From NCBI GenBank assembly GCA_964563505.1, contig CAZLXW010000112.1, positions 1 through 7,385 on the forward strand: a DNA stretch of 7,385 nucleotides, written 5' to 3'. A program made the translations under genes and the position numbers. The notes below the pieces were generated by a model. The model had not been told where the DNA came from, made no database searches, and saw only the letters and a program-made list of their open reading frames with translations. Below, one piece after another: positions 5,777 through 7,385 of this stretch. The DNA is from UBA1351 sp964563505 (GTDB lineage: Bacteria > Bacillota > Clostridia > Lachnospirales > Vallitaleaceae). Each line of letters begins with the position of its first letter. The first letter of the stretch is position 1.

Positions 5777-7385
5777 TTGAAAAAATTATCAGTACCATCA
5801 CAACTGCTATTAACTGTCGAAAAACCGGCACAATATATAGGCAATGAAATCAATGCAGTCATGAAGGCAGAAGGAACGTTTTCAACACGATTCGCTCTCT
5901 GTTTTCCGGATTTATACGAAATTGGGATGAGCCATCTGGGATTATCGATTTTATATAATTTAATGAATGCGCGCGAGGATGTTTTCTGTGAACGGGTTTT
6001 TTCACCTATGCAAGATATGGAAAGCCTACTCGATGAATATAATATACCCTTATTTTCATTGGAATCGCAAACACCTGTTGACCAATTCGATTTCTTAGGA
6101 TTCACCTTGCAATATGAAATGAGCTATACGAATATGCTCAATATTTTAAAGCTATCACATTTGGAGTTACGAAGCGAACATCGTAAAAAAACAGATCCAA
6201 TCGTATGCGCCGGTGGACCTTGTGTCTACAATCCGGAGCCTGTAGCCCCTTTTGTTGACTTCTTTTATTTAGGCGAAGCAGAAGCTGCTTTACCACAAAT
6301 TCTTGATATGTATCAAGAGATGAAACAGGATGCATCCATTGATCAGGAAGACCTAAAAGAACGCTTTTTAGAGCGCTTATTAGACATTGATGGTGTCTAT
6401 GTTCCAAAATTTTATGATGTTTTATATCATGAAGACGGAACAATAAAAGAACGTGTTTTGCTACATGAAAAAGCAAAGCCCATCATTAAAAAACAATTGG
6501 TTGTGGATCTTAATACCATGCCATATGCAAGTAAACCCATCGTTCCATATCTTCAACCGGTCCATGATCGAATTGTACTGGAACTTTTTCGCGGTTGCTC
6601 AAGAGGATGTCGTTTTTGCCAGGCCGGATTTGTATACCGACCGGTTCGTGAAAAATCATTGGATACCTTAAAAGAACAGGCGACTGAGCTTTCAACACAA
6701 ACAGGGCATGATGAGATTTCCCTCATTTCACTTTCAACTAGTGATTATAGTAAATTATCTCCCTTATGTGATTTCTTGATTGATGATATATCTCAAGAGA
6801 AGAAAGTGAATCTCTCACTGCCGTCACTTCGGATTGATTCCTTCTCACTGGAACTCATGAATAAAGTTCAAGATGTGCGAAAAAGCAGCTTAACGTTTGC
6901 ACCTGAAGCCGGATCTCAACGGATGCGTGATGTCATCAATAAGGGAATTAGTGAAGAGAATATACTTCATGGAAGTAAAGAAGCCTTTTTAGGCGGCTGG
7001 AATCGTGTAAAACTCTATTTTATGTTAGGCCTTCCTTCGGAGACCGAAGAAGATGTCTTAGCCATAAGCAAGTTAGCCGATGATATTGTTGGAACTTACT
7101 ATAGTCTTCCTAAAGATCAACGTCCTAAAGGCGGCGTTCAACTCATTGTAAGTACCAGCTTCTTCATACCTAAACCATTTACACCTTTTCAATGGGTGGG
7201 GCAAGATACCTATGAAACATTTATGGAAAAACAAAAAATGCTCAATAAAACTATAAATAAAAAACGCATCAAATATAATTCCCATGATGCTAAGCTAAGC
7301 ATGCTTGAAGGTGTGATGGCACGTGGCGATCGTAAAGTCGCTGATGTTATCGAAGCTGCCTTTTTATCCGGTGCGAGTTTTGACG
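5777..7385 (+). CDS. TIGR03960-family radical SAM protein, 3' partial
   Basis: Uncharacterised radical SAM protein of the TIGR03960 type; 536 codons are visible and the frame runs off the window. The family is usually about 600-620 residues, so little is missing. Radical SAM enzymes use a [4Fe-4S] cluster to split S-adenosylmethionine and start radical chemistry; the substrate here is not known. The N-terminal part (about 15-250) resembles the B12-binding-like domain of this family, with FPDLYEIGMSHLGLSILY at about 44-61 and CAGGPCVYNPEPVAPF in the region 145-165. The cluster motif CSRGCRFC gives C274, C278 and C281. Core-barrel motifs follow: FAPEAGS at 374-380 and MLGLP at 416-420. The start is TTG at 5777, backed by GGAGGA and a strong promoter. 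In Clostridia this gene usually precedes a DUF2344 gene, RNase G and ribosomal proteins L21/L27, which would lie beyond the window. Cytoplasmic; no membrane segment. Confidence 0.92.
   Translation, partial: MKKLSVPSQLLLTVEKPAQYIGNEINAVMKAEGTFSTRFALCFPDLYEIGMSHLGLSILYNLMNAREDVFCERVFSPMQDMESLLDEYNIPLFSLESQTPVDQFDFLGFTLQYEMSYTNMLNILKLSHLELRSEHRKKTDPIVCAGGPCVYNPEPVAPFVDFFYLGEAEAALPQILDMYQEMKQDASIDQEDLKERFLERLLDIDGVYVPKFYDVLYHEDGTIKERVLLHEKAKPIIKKQLVVDLNTMPYASKPIVPYLQPVHDRIVLELFRGCSRGCRFCQAGFVYRPVREKSLDTLKEQATELSTQTGHDEISLISLSTSDYSKLSPLCDFLIDDISQEKKVNLSLPSLRIDSFSLELMNKVQDVRKSSLTFAPEAGSQRMRDVINKGISEENILHGSKEAFLGGWNRVKLYFMLGLPSETEEDVLAISKLADDIVGTYYSLPKDQRPKGGVQLIVSTSFFIPKPFTPFQWVGQDTYETFMEKQKMLNKTINKKRIKYNSHDAKLSMLEGVMARGDRKVADVIEAAFLSGASFD

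Noticed and set aside
5701..6476. Two minus-strand open frames (5701-6105 and 6138-6476).
   Set aside because: They lie wholly or mostly opposite the radical SAM coding frame, show no recognisable motif, and lack convincing ribosome sites. The first also runs across the divergent promoter region.
6453..7285. Short open frames inside the radical SAM gene (6453-6671 plus; 6510-6698 and 7073-7285 minus).
   Set aside because: These are shadows of the continuous plus-strand frame, which carries family motifs throughout.

Overview
This window looks like chromosomal DNA from an AT-rich, low-GC Gram-positive bacterium, most likely an anaerobic Clostridia-type Firmicute. The clues are strong AGGAGG-like ribosome binding sites, one TTG start, sigma-A-type promoters, and the protein set: a WalJ/YycJ metallo-hydrolase, the ACT plus DUF711 gene pair, a Xaa-His dipeptidase and a TIGR03960-type radical SAM protein. 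The genus cannot be read from the sequence alone. Every gene looks intact except the two cut by the window edges. I see no tRNA, rRNA, CRISPR array, insertion sequence or phage gene.

Region 1 (1-5213, plus strand) holds five genes spaced 9 to 34 bases apart, with no terminator between them, so they are probably co-transcribed. They are a GAF-GGDEF diguanylate cyclase whose 5' end lies outside the window, a WalJ-like MBL-fold hydrolase, a 90-residue ACT-domain protein, a DUF711/UPF0210 PFL-like protein, and a PepD-type M20 dipeptidase. The ACT and DUF711 genes form a recurrent two-gene module of unknown function. The other three appear to be housekeeping or signalling genes with no obvious shared pathway.

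Region 2 (5198-5642) starts with a perfect 12-bp hairpin that spans the pepD stop codon. A convergent minus-strand gene follows, encoding a single-domain bacteriohemerythrin with all seven iron-ligand residues in place.

Region 3 (5643-7385) begins with a compact divergent control region. Two promoters lie back to back, with their -35 boxes 9 bases apart, and an inverted repeat sits on the -10 box of the hemerythrin promoter. A long plus-strand gene then starts at a TTG codon and runs off the window. It encodes a radical SAM protein with a CxxxCxxC cluster motif, and it is the real gene of this stretch. The opposite-strand open frames there are shadows.

Most of the window is ordinary core-genome content, and I do not see a clear new multi-gene system. 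The items most worth a second look are the uncharacterised radical SAM protein, the ACT/DUF711 pair, and the operator-like repeat at the hemerythrin promoter.
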